Assembly: GCA_905221605.1 (NCBI GenBank)
Contig: CAJNDS010000180.1
Span: forward strand, 458,501-518,500
DNA from: Symbiodinium natans
Lineage: Eukaryota; Sar; Dinophyceae; Suessiales; Symbiodiniaceae
Direction of reading: 5' to 3'
DNA: 60,000 nt
Part shown: positions 24,601 through 33,645 of the stretch, piece after piece
Position numbering within the stretch: position 1 is the stretch's first letter
Layout: each line of letters opens with the position of its first letter
Made by a program: the position numbers and the translations under genes
The notes under the pieces: generated by a model
The model's database searches: none
What the model saw: only the letters and a program-made list of their open reading frames with translations
What the model was told of the DNA's origin: nothing

Positions 24601-26270
24601 TCTCTTCCCTCCACAAAATGCGCCGCTTTTCGGTAGGCTTGGAAAGATGATCCCACTGCGACCTCGCATTGGCTCATATGGGCTGCTACGGTCATGCCCT
24701 GTGGAAAACCTGATATGAGGACGGTAGGCTTTTTGCCTGCGTGCTTTGTCTTGCTCCAGCTCGGGAGCGTGTTTTTCCGAGACCGCCTCTGCGGAGCCCG
24801 GAGTTTCCGTAGGGAAACCATAAAAACGAAAAGAACCCATTTTCAGGGACTCTTGGCAAAACTTTTGTAGAATCCATCTTGTCTTGATGTTGCGTGCCTT
24901 CGGGCCTTCTGGGATTCTGGGCTTCAGTACTGTTACTCGCAAAGCGATAGGGGCCCACCTGAGGGAGCTACTGTCAGGCTGCCAATCTGTGTTTGTGCGG
25001 TGCTAATCCTCGAATCGGCAGGGGCCCACCAGGCATGCTGCGCAACGTTCAGTCAAGACAGGTTTTTGCCCGCCGCTCATCTATACATATATATATATAT
25101 GTAGGTATGTATGTATGCTTGTATACGTAGATGTGAATCTATGTAGATGAGGTTGTCGGGTGGCACGATGATATCTGATAGGGCCTTCAGTCTGATGGTC
25201 GATTGTCTAAATCGGTAGGGAACCTCCCAAGCAGGGCATGGTCGGTGCCCGGAACACAATATTCCTGACTATCGGAGTGTCTGGCCTGCTCGTGTGACCA
25301 CATTGAGAGTCTAAGGGTGTGAGAGTCTGGTCTGCTCATGCCAGTTTGGCTGTTCAATTCTTTGCGAGTTTGGCTTGTGCGGCCCTGTCCCCCCCTTCTT
25401 CTTCCCCCAAATAAAAATCCTGGCACCCCGATCGCGCGCTACCATCTCGCTCTCTCTCTCTCTCTCTCTCTCCCTCTCTCTCTTTGTGCCGGTCCGCCTG
25501 ACTCTTTGCCTGTTTGTCCGTCTGCTTTTGTTGCTTTTGTTCTTTGTCTCTCTCGCTCAATCTCTCTGGCTGTCTCTTCCGGTGCCACAATATGTGTACA
25601 GACAAAGAGTCTCTACACTGTACACATGCAAGGATTGTTACCGCTCTCTTCCTCAAGGAGACCCTGGCCAGTGCCGCAACTAGGACTCGGAGTAGGCCTC
25701 CCTCCTACTCCCCTTAAAATAAAAAAGGGCACCGGTTTATTCCTGGGTTACTCCTGGGTCTAGGCAAATGATGCTGACATGGTCACGGAAGACAACCGCC
25801 GCCTGGCCCGTGACTTAGGGACACTTGGAAATATGTTCTTTAGTTTTTGGGCACTTGAACTCCTAAGAAACAGCTAAAATTATGATTTTTTGCCAGGGTT
25901 CCAAGTTCGTATAGGTGATGCTCAGAACAAGTTAGAAGAGCTGTTCTGCGCTGCGGATGATGATGGAGATGGCAACCTCTCGAAGGAAGAGTTTGTTGAA
26001 GCAATGAGCCTGCCTAGCGTGCAGGGCTTTCTGACGTCTCTAGACGTTAGCATTCGGGATTGCCGCCCGCTCTTCGACATATTGGACGACGGCGATGGTC
26101 TAATCACTATTGCAGAATTCTGCAAGGGCCTGATGCAGCTCAAAGGGCAGGCACGTGCCTTGGATATCGTCGTGCTGCAGCGAGAGAATGCCAAGCTCAT
26201 GAAGGAATGCCAAGAAATCCAGCGGTCGCTCCAGTCAATTTCTGAGTTTTGTGGGAGGCGTGTAAAGTAA
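18680..26270 (+). CDS. voltage-gated cation channel paralogue 1, EF-hand
   Basis: Single six-helix ion-transport domain followed by two EF-hand-like motifs, acting in a membrane. Fifteen exons: 18680-18770 (ATG, start chosen by alignment to paralogues, WLLQALDIKFAEQE), 18909-18957, 19121-19211, 19356-19448, 19558-19646, 19755-19871 (S1), 19970-20140 (S2-S3, LLDVLIRIWVLRREWYF), 20266-20421 (S4 IRVIKLMRIVRTLRIVKT, start of S5), 20577-20667, 20772-20839, 21292-21394 (pore THSGSW), 21500-21519, 25633-25675 (S6 end IVTALFLKETLASAA), 25764-25809, 25915-26270 (EF loop DDDGDGNLSKEE; second loop LDDGDGLITIAE; TAA stop). Donors by my reading: 7 GT, 3 GC, 4 GA, all ending AG. Intron 21520-25632 carries a retroposed block. 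Stop is 239 bp before the next paralogue. Channel family firm; ion selectivity unknown because the pore lacks an acidic residue. Confidence 0.85.
18771..18908. repeat. intron = family E introner
   Basis: GA...AG intron flanked by GAGCC direct repeats (18771 and 18909). Signature AGGCCCTTGGGACATTTTTA ... GGCATCCTAG, with an internal CCCTAAA tract at 18838-18865. Confidence 0.75.
18958..19120. repeat. intron = family G introner with telomeric array
   Basis: Ends CCCCAGTGGTACC and GGTTACTGGGCTACTCAG are inverted repeats. A (CCCTAAA)n array at 19012-19090 makes up half of the intron. Other family G copies: 21395-21499, 25676-25763, 27801-27955, 30199-30408, 37175-37292, 18408-18512, 52118-52200, 57281-57345. 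Confidence 0.75.
19212..19355. repeat. intron = family D introner
   Basis: GC...AG intron with GCTT repeats at both junctions. Body: GGATACTTGG, TTTGGGTACTTTGATTCTGA, AGAAACAG, TCTAAGTTC. Second copy is the intron 25810-25914 in the same gene. Confidence 0.75.
19449..19557. repeat. intron = family F introner
   Basis: GT...AG intron whose ends GGTGGCTGTCAAAG and TTTTGACAACCACC are inverted repeats. A relative lies at 37970-38077 next to a 102-bp introner. Confidence 0.8.
19647..19754. repeat. intron = family H introner
   Basis: GA...AG intron flanked by GAACCTT direct repeats (19647 and 19755). Body GGGCTTCCTTCTTTAGTAGG. The other copy is the channel-2 intron 29221-29327 with TTTCCTTATTTAGTAAGAAT. 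Confidence 0.8.
20422..20576. repeat. intron = family C introner, partly duplicated
   Basis: GT...AG intron flanked by GTTC direct repeats. Arms CCCCCTTGGGAAC and GGTTCTAAGGGGG are inverted repeats. The right half (ACCCAAGAGGATA...GGTTCTAAG) is duplicated. Other copies: 27087-27183 and 36201-36296. Confidence 0.8.
20668..20771. repeat. 104-bp intron with ~28-bp flanking duplication and telomeric core
   Basis: Exon sequence at 20650-20677 is repeated at 20754-20781 with 26 of 28 matches. Between the copies lie inverted arms GAAGAGGG ... CCCTCTTC, a T run and three TTTAGGG units. Splicing as GC...AG restores the reading frame EEADLDTRL. Confidence 0.8.
20840..21291. repeat. intron with degenerate ~60-bp tandem units
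   Basis: GT...AG intron with GTTC at both junctions. Units resemble family B arms: ATGAACC, CCCCTTTTAGGGTTCGCACT, ACTCCTATTAAGAT. They recur five to six times with drift, so a palindromic intron appears to have expanded internally. Confidence 0.7.
21724..21742 (+). other. relict dinoflagellate spliced leader (DinoSL-like)
   Basis: The string ends ATTTGGCTCAAG and is directly followed by ATG. Aligned by eye to the known 22-nt DinoSL it matches at about 17 of 21 positions, with two one-base gaps. DinoSL relicts in genomic DNA are known marks of cDNA reintegration. The match is short, so chance or decay cannot be excluded. Confidence 0.5.
21743..25060 (+). pseudogene. decayed retroposed coding block, function unknown
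   Basis: About 3.3 kb that is free of telomeric repeats and introners, unlike all flanking sequence. It has coding-like stretches in changing frames, for example ALDFARTQPNFNGDVLVYV near 22262 and a C2H2-like CPMPGCQ...H near 22020-22070. The longest open frames are 21525-22151, 22058-22492, 23140-23643 and 23900-24409 (+). I do not recognise the protein. With the spliced-leader-like string at its 5' edge it may be a processed cDNA copy; a decayed retroelement is the alternative. Confidence 0.45.
25441..25482. repeat. CT microsatellite
   Basis: (TC)n run inside the 4.1-kb intron of channel 1, about 150 bp before the acceptor. Confidence 0.95.
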
Positions 26271-26509
26271 GGTCTCAAAGAGACCAATGACCAATACTTC
26301 AGGTTTCCGAACAGGCGTCGCAAAACAAGTTGCTTGCAAGGGGGTCCAATTGTTGCGCACGATCCTGGCTTCACCATTGGCGTTTACGGCCGCTCATGAA
26401 GCCTATATTTGTCGAGATGCACTGTGGGACACTCTTCTGCTTTCTTCCGACCCAGTCGCATTGGCTCACCTGTCCCCTAAGGGGCCCGTAGATCAGGTTG
26501 ACTTCTGCG
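26271..26509. other. 239-bp spacer between channel 1 stop and channel 2 start
   Basis: No telomeric repeat or introner is visible. TACTTCAG|G at 26293-26301 is one possible trans-splice acceptor. The tight head-to-tail spacing fits co-transcription with spliced-leader trans-splicing as known in dinoflagellates, but no promoter or poly(A) signal is evident. Confidence 0.45.
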
Positions 26510-27871
26510 ATGGTGAAGGCCAGTCCCCGGAAGCTCTCGGAAGTGGAATGGCTGGAGTTCCAGGAATGGTTGCGACAGCAACTGGAGCAGAGGTTCCAGG
26601 AGCAGGAGGCTAAGATCAGAGACTTAGCAGTAGAGTAGGTAACCTTTAACCTTTTTGGGGTAATAGATTCCCCTTATATTCCCAAAGGTTATCCTTTAAA
26701 ACCCCTAGGTACTGGACAACTAAGGAGAAGTCATTGATGGCACCATGTCCCGAAGCTGGCGAATGGACGAGGCGCGGGCGCGCGTCATCAGCGAGTTTTC
26801 TTCAAGGAACACCTTGGGAACGGAGGTGGGGACGAGAGCCTGGGACGGAAAAAAGGGCTCCCAAGATTTTGTGGGGCTGCTTGGAGGTTGAGGATACTTA
26901 GAACCCCAAGTGAAGCTGCACTTATAAGCCTCCTAACTCCCCTAAGTAGGTTCATGGGGTTCCAGAAGTAACCATTAAAACCTGCAAGTGAGGGATGCCT
27001 AGGGCTTGCAAACTTGCGCAAATGCCCGCAGAGCCATACCCAAAGATCCCAGGCCATGGAGTGAAGGGTGGTGTAGGGTTTAGGGCTTCTATATCCCCCC
27101 TCGGGAATTATTTTCATTTTTATTCATATAAAACCAAAGAGGATATTAAAACTATCATTTTTATTAAGGTTCTAAGGGGAGACAGGCTTAGGGTTGAGAG
27201 AGTTTTGGTTCAAAAGGGTTTCGGGTTTAGGGTTAGATTGGATATAAGACAGGTTGACAGTTGGGCCCCAACGTCGGCACAAGGGCTTACATTCTTCTGG
27301 CTTTGGAGGACTCGGACTTGCCTGTGGAGCTTGTCCGGTCTCTCGGTGAAAGGCCTAAACCGTGTCAGCATCGAATGTTTCGGGTCTAAGGCACCTCCTT
27401 GGCCACTGTGCGAGTGAATGAGGAGCCAGACGAGATACTAGGTAGGCCCTTGGGACATTTTATATTTTCCCTTATTTGGGTTTAAGAGCATCATATTCTA
27501 AACCCTAAACCTTTTTCAGAGGCTTTTGGGGGCCATCCTAGGATAGAGTCTCCTACATCCCCTCAGTCGGAGGGGCGGAGTCCACAGGCCCACGTCACTC
27601 GCATCTTGGGCAAGGACGTACCTCGGTAGGCACTTGGGATATTTCCTATATTTCCCTATATTTCCCTATATTTCCCTATATTTCCCTTATTGGGTGTTTA
27701 AGAGGACTCAGGAATATTTTTTGAGAGGGTTTTTCAAGGGGCCAGCCTAGGTGGTGAGGGAGAAGTTGAAAGCAAACCAGCCCTTCAAGACCTTCGTGAA
27801 GAAGCTTGGTGGCCCAGAATGGTAGCCTTTACCCCTTTTTTGCTTTTCGGCTCCCTTGTAAAGTAACAACC

Positions 27872-27902
<31 letters not shown>

Positions 27903-30900
27903 AAAAAAAAAAGTCCCTTATTAGAGTATGGTGACTGGGCTTCTCAGGACCCTAAACCCTAAACCCTAAACCCTAAACCAGGAAGGGCCTCGACTTTTAC
28001 ATGGCCCTGGTGGTCATTGCCAACCTCGGCTGCATCATTGCCATCACGGAGTGGACGGTGCATCAGACAGACCTCCCTAAACCCTAAACCCTAAACCCTA
28101 AACCCTAAACCCTAAACCCTAAACGGCCCTAAACCCTAAACCCTAAACCCCTAAACCCCAAAACCCAAACCCTCAACCCTAAGGTGCATCAGACAGACCT
28201 CTCCCTGGGCCTCACAGATTTGCCATGGCAGGGTGTGTCCATGGAGACCTTCGAGCTTCTGGAGTATGTCTTCTTCGGCATCTATCTTCTGGATGTGGTG
28301 GTGCGCATGGCAACTCTTCGCAGGGAGTGGTACTTCGACCAGATTGAGGGCATCATGTACCTCAACATCTTCGATGGAGTGCTCGTCTTGATGAACCTCT
28401 TCGAGTTGCTGGTGCTTCCCGCGCCACCCGGTCCCGAAGTTTCAGTCAGGGAGTAGCACCAAGAGACTCTGCGGCCCCCCCCCAAGCTTCGCGCACGAAT
28501 TCGAGGGGCACCATGTGGTGCCTTTCAAGTGCGAGTTTCGGTTGAGGGTGCGAGGTGTTTTTGTGGTGATGAGGCAAAAGGTACTGGTTGGTGGGGGCTT
28601 AGGCCTTGCAGTGTTGTTTTCTTTTCTTTGGGGGGTGAGGCTTTGGGGCATCGATAGAGTGTGCGGGTTTCTTTTCGGGCCGGGGTCTCTGTGGCATAGG
28701 CTATTGCCGAGTGCGAATTGAGGGGTAGAATGGCTTGTTGAGGGTTGAAGTCTTTGGGCCTTCGACTAAGGGCACACGGTTTTGTTGAATGTTTTTTTGG
28801 GAGGTGATGCCTTTGGTGCATTGACCTTTTGGGGGGGGGGGGGGGGGGGTGAGGTTTCAGGGGCATCGATAGTAGAGTGCAAACTTTCTTTTTGGGGTGA
28901 GGCCGTGGGGCATCGATTTTGGTTGCAAGGAGATTGGTACTAACAGTCCTTACTAGGGATTATAGTTCCCCAGCTATTAGAAGCCACATTAAGGACTGCT
29001 ACTATAAGGGGGAACATCCTAAATAGCCAATCAGGATGCTTTATATGGGTTGCTGGTCTCTTTAAGTAGGGTTTCTGTTTTATGGGGGGCTTCTTATAAG
29101 GGTATCTAGGGGCTATGTGAAGGTATAGGGGGAACAGATAAAGAGGCAACCGGCCTTTACGAAGGATGCTTGGTGACCAGCAGCAGCATGCGGCGACGAT
29201 TCGGGTGATCAAGTTGGTGAGAATCTTACTCAGCCAACAGCTGAACTTTAAACTTTTTGGGTTTCCTTATTTAGTAAGAATAATAAAAGTTGAACCTTGT
29301 TTTTCCCTTGGTTGTTGGAGAAGTAAGGAATTGTCCGCACCCTTCGCATCTTTAAGACAGTGGCCAGGTCGCACTGAGGAGGAAGACAGGTAGCTACAGC
29401 TGAGCTTGAGGAGGTCGAAGGTGGAGGGCGCCTCCCCGCAGGCTGCAGTAGAGTGGTGCTAGAAATCTATAGAAAAAAGCCCAAAACCCTAAACCCTAAA
29501 CCCTGTAGCAGCCAAAACCTATCTTCTGTACCACATCTCCTACAGGAGGCCTCACGCCTCTCCCTTTTCGAATTGCAACAGAAATCCTGAGGGTTTAGGG
29601 TTTAGGGTTTATAGGGTCTAGGGTCTAGGGTCAAGGGTTTAGGCCCCTTCGAGGCAGGTCCCAATGGAACCGTACACAAGGCCGCAATTCCAGTCATGCC
29701 GACGTCATCGTACCAGTGGTTCGTCCAGCTGCCAAAAAGCCCCGAAACCCTTGCAAGCCAAACCCAAGAAGCTTTAGGGTTTAGGGTTTAGGGTTTAGGG
29801 TTTAGAGCGCATCCCAGCAATCCATTTCGCCCAACTACAGTACCCGAAGGCATGTGGCAAGAGTGAACAAGCTTTCAAGCGCGATTCCGATACTCAGGGT
29901 TCCAGACTTCCCGGCAGGAGGGCGCCATCTGAGAATCTGTGGTCAGCTAAGCTGAAGGTATGATCAAATACGTCCCCTAAACCCTAAACCCTAAACCCTA
30001 AACCCTAAACCCTAAACCCTAAACCTAAACCCTAAACCCTAAACCCTAAACCCTAAACCCTAAACCCTAAACCCTAAACCCTAAACCCTAAACCCTAAAC
30101 CCTAAACCCTCCCTTCCTTGAGCTGGTCAGGTCTCCCTCTTCCGTCAGCTGCGCATCCTGGTGGGGACCTGCTTCGCCAGCATCGGCGCCCTGTGCTGGT
30201 CTCTTGGTAGCCCAGTAACCATATTTTTGATACGGGCACCCTTTTTGGCAGTTTAGGGTTTAGGGTTTAGGGTTTAGGGTTTAGGTTTTAGGGTTTAGGG
30301 TTTAGGGTTTAGGGTTTAGGGTTTAGGGTTTAGGGTTTAGGGTTGGTTATTTTAGAAGGGAACCTTGAACCCCCCAATCCGGGAGAAGGGTACCCGTGGG
30401 CTACCCAGGTCTATGGTTCTTTTGATCGTGCTGATGATTGGCTTCGCTCTGGCCATGTGCCAGGCCTTGCAGCTTTTCATTCTCGACGCGCAGCAAGACC
30501 TCGACACACGCTTGGAGATGCATGCCTTCTACGGTAGCTTTCCGAAGGCTCTCTTCACCATGTTTGAAATCACCCTGAGTGGGTCTTGGCCAGTTCGAGT
30601 GAGGCCTGTCGTCGAGAAGGTGGATGGCTGGTACGCACTTCCATTTCTCGCCTATATCACTTTCGTGGTGTTCGCTGTCATCAAAATCGTCACGGCGCTG
30701 TTCTTGAAAGAGACGCTCACCAGCGCAGCCAACGATGCAGACATGGTCATGGAGGATGCCAGACGTTCGGCCAAGGACTACCACCACAAGCTGCAAGAGC
30801 TCTTCCGACTCGCCGATGATGATGGTGACGGGAACCTCTCGCGTGAGGAGTTTGTGGAAACCATGAGCCTTCCGAGCGTGCAGCACTACCTGAGGACATT

Positions 30901-31177
30901 GGACATGAGCGTTCAAGACTGCCGGCCTTTGTTTGACATCCTTGATGATGGTGACGGGCTTATTACAATTGCAGAATTTGTGAAGGGCCTCTCCCAAATC
31001 AAGGGCCAAGCGCGCGCTGTGGACATTGTCATCCTGCAGCGTGAGAATGCCAAGCTGCTAACAGAATGCCAGAAGATCCGCAAGGACATACATTGCCTCC
31101 AGAAGGCCTTTCCTTCCTTGCTGTCGAAGATGGCCTCTGGAATTAGCACTACCTCCGACGGGTCTTGGTTCACCTAG
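26510..31177 (+). CDS. voltage-gated cation channel paralogue 2, EF-hand
   Basis: Same architecture as paralogue 1. Start ATG at 26510 chosen because the following frame (EWLRQQLEQRFQEQEAKIR) matches the N-terminal helix of the other copies. Exons: 26510-26618, 26725-about 26880, an unresolved stretch to 27433 (frame DSDLPVELVRSLGERP looks coding but meets a stop near 27390), 27542-27617, 27751-27800, 27982-28057 (S1), 28184-28452 (S2-S3, LLDVVVRMATLRREWYF), 29165-29220 and 29328-29359 (S4), 30131-30198, 30409-31177. The last exon is one uninterrupted 769-base block covering S5, pore (TLSGSW), S6 and both EF-hands, a region cut by 6-7 introns in the other copies. EF loop DDDGDGNLSREE, second loop LDDGDGLITIAE. 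Resolved donors: 5 GT and 4 GA. N-terminal middle part is the weakest point of the model. Confidence 0.82.
26619..26724. mobile_element. 102-bp introner, copy 1, spliced as an intron
   Basis: Element 26623-26724 begins CTTAGCAGTAGAGTAGG and ends CCTAGGTACTGGACAACTAAG, imperfect inverted repeats, with inner arms GGTAACC/GGTTATCC. GAGA direct repeats flank it (26619 and 26725). Removing it as GA...AG joins KIR to EVIDG in frame. It differs by one base from the copy at 33385-33486. Confidence 0.85.
27434..27541. repeat. intron = family E introner
   Basis: GA...AG intron with GATA direct repeats; AGGCCCTTGGGACATTTTAT ... GGCCATCCTAG. A second family E copy, with a short tandem TTTCCCTATA run, is the next intron (27618-27750). 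Confidence 0.75.
27801..27981. repeat. intron = family G introner plus telomeric tail
   Basis: GA...AG intron with GAAG at both junctions. A poly-C/poly-A run (27869-27912) sits in the loop, and a (CCCTAAA)4 tract is appended after the right arm, directly before the acceptor. Confidence 0.75.
28058..28183. mobile_element. intron made of telomeric repeat, flanked by 19-bp direct repeat
   Basis: GGTGCATCAGACAGACCTC occurs at 28057-28075 and again at 28183-28201. Everything between is CCCTAAA repeat with drift. GT...AG splicing at 28058/28183 removes one duplicate plus the array and restores the frame WTVHQTDLSLGL, which aligns with the paralogues. Confidence 0.88.
28946..29017. repeat. palindromic element, family L
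   Basis: TAGGGATTATAGTTCCCC ... GGACTGCTACTATAAGGGGG. A relative lies at 38562-38657 in the spacer before channel 4. It lies within the channel-2 intron 28453-29164. Confidence 0.6.
29975..30110 (+). repeat. telomere-type array (CCCTAAA)n
   Basis: About 19 units close to the 3' end of intron 29360-30130, just before the S4-S5 exon of channel 2. Confidence 0.96.
30199..30408. repeat. intron = family G introner with (TTTAGGG)n loop
   Basis: GT...AG intron with GTCT direct repeats. Ends CTTGGTAGCCCAGTAACC and GTGGGCTACCCAG are inverted repeats; the loop is a TTTAGGG array (30253-30344). Confidence 0.85.
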
Positions 31178-31601
31178 GAAACTCTCCGACAAGGCCAGGC
31201 AGAGCTTGAAATGTAGCTGTAGTTTCACCCAGATCCTTGGGGACCAAGTTGAACCCTAAAAGGTTTTATGGCCTGTGGCTTTCTGTTGCCTTACGCGGAC
31301 TTGTAGTAGTACAGGGTATATGACCCCAATTTTTAGGGTTCATTGCGCCCCCAGGGTTGTGATGTGTGACTCTCTCAACCACGCAGCCGCAAAGTAGCCG
31401 CTTTATCGGTGTTGCCCATAGGCCTAGGAAGGCGCCCACTTGCAGCGACCATTTTAGGGCACCGCATCCAGAGGCAAAAGCCGTTCACGACCTGCCAGAA
31501 TTCTGGCTCGGACAGGTACCGTAGGCTGTAGCCTTTTTTTGGGGCCCCCTATAGGGGCCTTTAAGGGCTTTGGCAGCTGTTGGGTCTCGAAATCCCGGTC
31601 A
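31178..31601. other. 424-bp spacer between channels 2 and 3
   Basis: Contains a family B palindrome at 31226-31345 (CTTGGGGACCAAGTTGAACCC ... GGTTCATTGCGCCCCCAGGG). No other gene is seen. Confidence 0.6.
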
Positions 31602-33602
31602 TGCCCCGGCCGAACAACGAGAAGATTGAGGCCAACAATGAGCGCGAGTGGCTTCTCTCGGTCCTGGATATGAAGTTTCGGCACCAGGAGGCGGTGATCC
31701 GTGAGTTGCCCCTCACCTCAGTTTAGGGTTTAGGGTTTGGGGTTTGGGGTTTGGGGTTTATGGTTTAGGGTTTTGGGGGTTTAGGAACATAAGGGGGACC
31801 CCTAAAGGATAGATCCCCCCGAAATCCGTAGGATTCCCTTATATATATATATATATATGGACCCCAAGAAGGGTACCCCCCCCACCCCTCGAATTTTGGA
31901 AGACGCCAGCTGTGATGCGCGCATAGTTTTCGATGGCGGGGGCCTTTGGGTTGTTTTTTCTTGCACTTTAGCCCAGCACTCAAAGCGGGTTTAGGGTTTA
32001 GGGTTTGGGGTTTGGGGTTTAGGGTTGGGGTTTGGGGTTTAGGGTTTTGCGTTGCAAGGTTGCAGGTGCAGGGCCTCCAGCAAATTCCGCTCCATCCCAT
32101 TCTTGACTTCGCAGATGGAAGCGACACAGGACCTGGATGGAATCTCGTCTGCTCCGATGGGTCACTTTGATGTTCAGGGTTCTTATGACCCCAAGTATAA
32201 CTGCACTTATAAGCCTCTTAGGCCCCCGAAGTAGGTTATGAGTATACTCTTAATGGGGTTAATACGTACCCATGAACCTCCAAGCATGGGATCAGGGGCC
32301 ACATGATGTGTGAAGCGCGGCTACTGGGTCGCTGTACGTTTAAGACATGTTTGTACAGGACTAGAGAGGCAAGGCACGGGGTGGGCTTGGCGGTTGGCAT
32401 GGCGGGAACAGTTTACCAACCTTCGCTTCATCTAAAATGTGAACCCTAAACCCTAAACCCTAAACCCTAAACCCTAAACCCTATGCGTCTCTTGAACCTA
32501 AGGAGTACCAAAGTTCAGGCAACGGCCTGCAGCGATCCGCCCTCAAGCCCTGGGCTCACCTCGACTCAGGAGGGCCAACAGGAGAGTCCTGAGTGGTGGG
32601 TTTAGGGTTTAGGGTTTAGGGTTTAGGGTTTAGGGTTTAGGGGCTTTGGGTTTAAAGGTCAGGGTGTAGGGTTTCAAAGCACCTACACGCAGCCCATTTG
32701 AGGGCTTACGAAACTAGGGGACGCTTTTATATGGACCCCAAAATGGGTACCCCGCCCCCCCCCCCCCCCAAACTCTACACCCTAATTCGGAAGCCCCCAA
32801 ATTGCCGCCGCAGGACTACACCGAGTCTCACGACACATCCGGCTCCCAGTCTCGCGTGGGAAAGAAGAGCAGCAAGGGTCGCTAGGCTCAGGCTGACCCT
32901 CTCTCCCTCTCCCTCTTCACCCCTCTCTCTCCCCCTCTTTGCCCGCTCTCTCTCTCTCTTTCTCTTTCTCTCTCTCTCTCTCTCACTCGCTCAGCATGGG
33001 AGCCGTTGCCCTGGGGGGACCGAGGTATCTCGAAGCATATGAAGGCTGAGATGTCGCAGCAGCAGGCGGCTGACTCGCGTTGCAAGACTTTCGTTAAGGG
33101 CCCGTTGGATGCTGAGCCGCACTGTGGGAAGGGATGTTGAGGTGCATCAGCGTCCTGAGCTGCATCCAATCGCGTGGAATGGCAAAACCCTAAACCCTAA
33201 ACCCTAAACCCTAAACCCTAAACCCTAAACCCTAAACCCTAAACCCTAAACCCTAAACCCTAAACCCTAAACCCCAAGTCCTAGGATGGGTACCTGGGCA
33301 TCGTTGTGCTGCTGAACCTTGGGCTCATGGCCGCTGTGGCGCAGATCACCGGCCACGAAGCGGACGTGACTTGTCTTCAAGTTCCTTAGCAGTAGAGTAG
33401 GTAACCTTTAACCTTTTTGGGGTAATAGATTCCCCTTATATTCCCAAAGGTTAACCTTTAAAACCCCTAGGTACTGGACAACTAAGGTTCTCTCCCTGGG
33501 CACGTGAGACCCTGCAAAGAAACCCTAAACCCTAAACCCTAATCCCTTCCCCCTAGTATTAAACGGGGGGGCCACCCCCCCCTTTTTAAATATTCGAAAA
33601 CT

Positions 33603-33645
<43 letters not shown>

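Larger units (their letters stand above)
21520..25632. other. 4.1-kb intron of channel 1 hosting inserted sequence
   Basis: GA...AG intron splitting the codon between VFAVI and IVTALF. It contains TA microsatellites (21620-21660, 25082-25110), a spliced-leader-like relict (21724-21742), a decayed coding block to about 25060 and a CT microsatellite (25447-25482). Confidence 0.75.
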
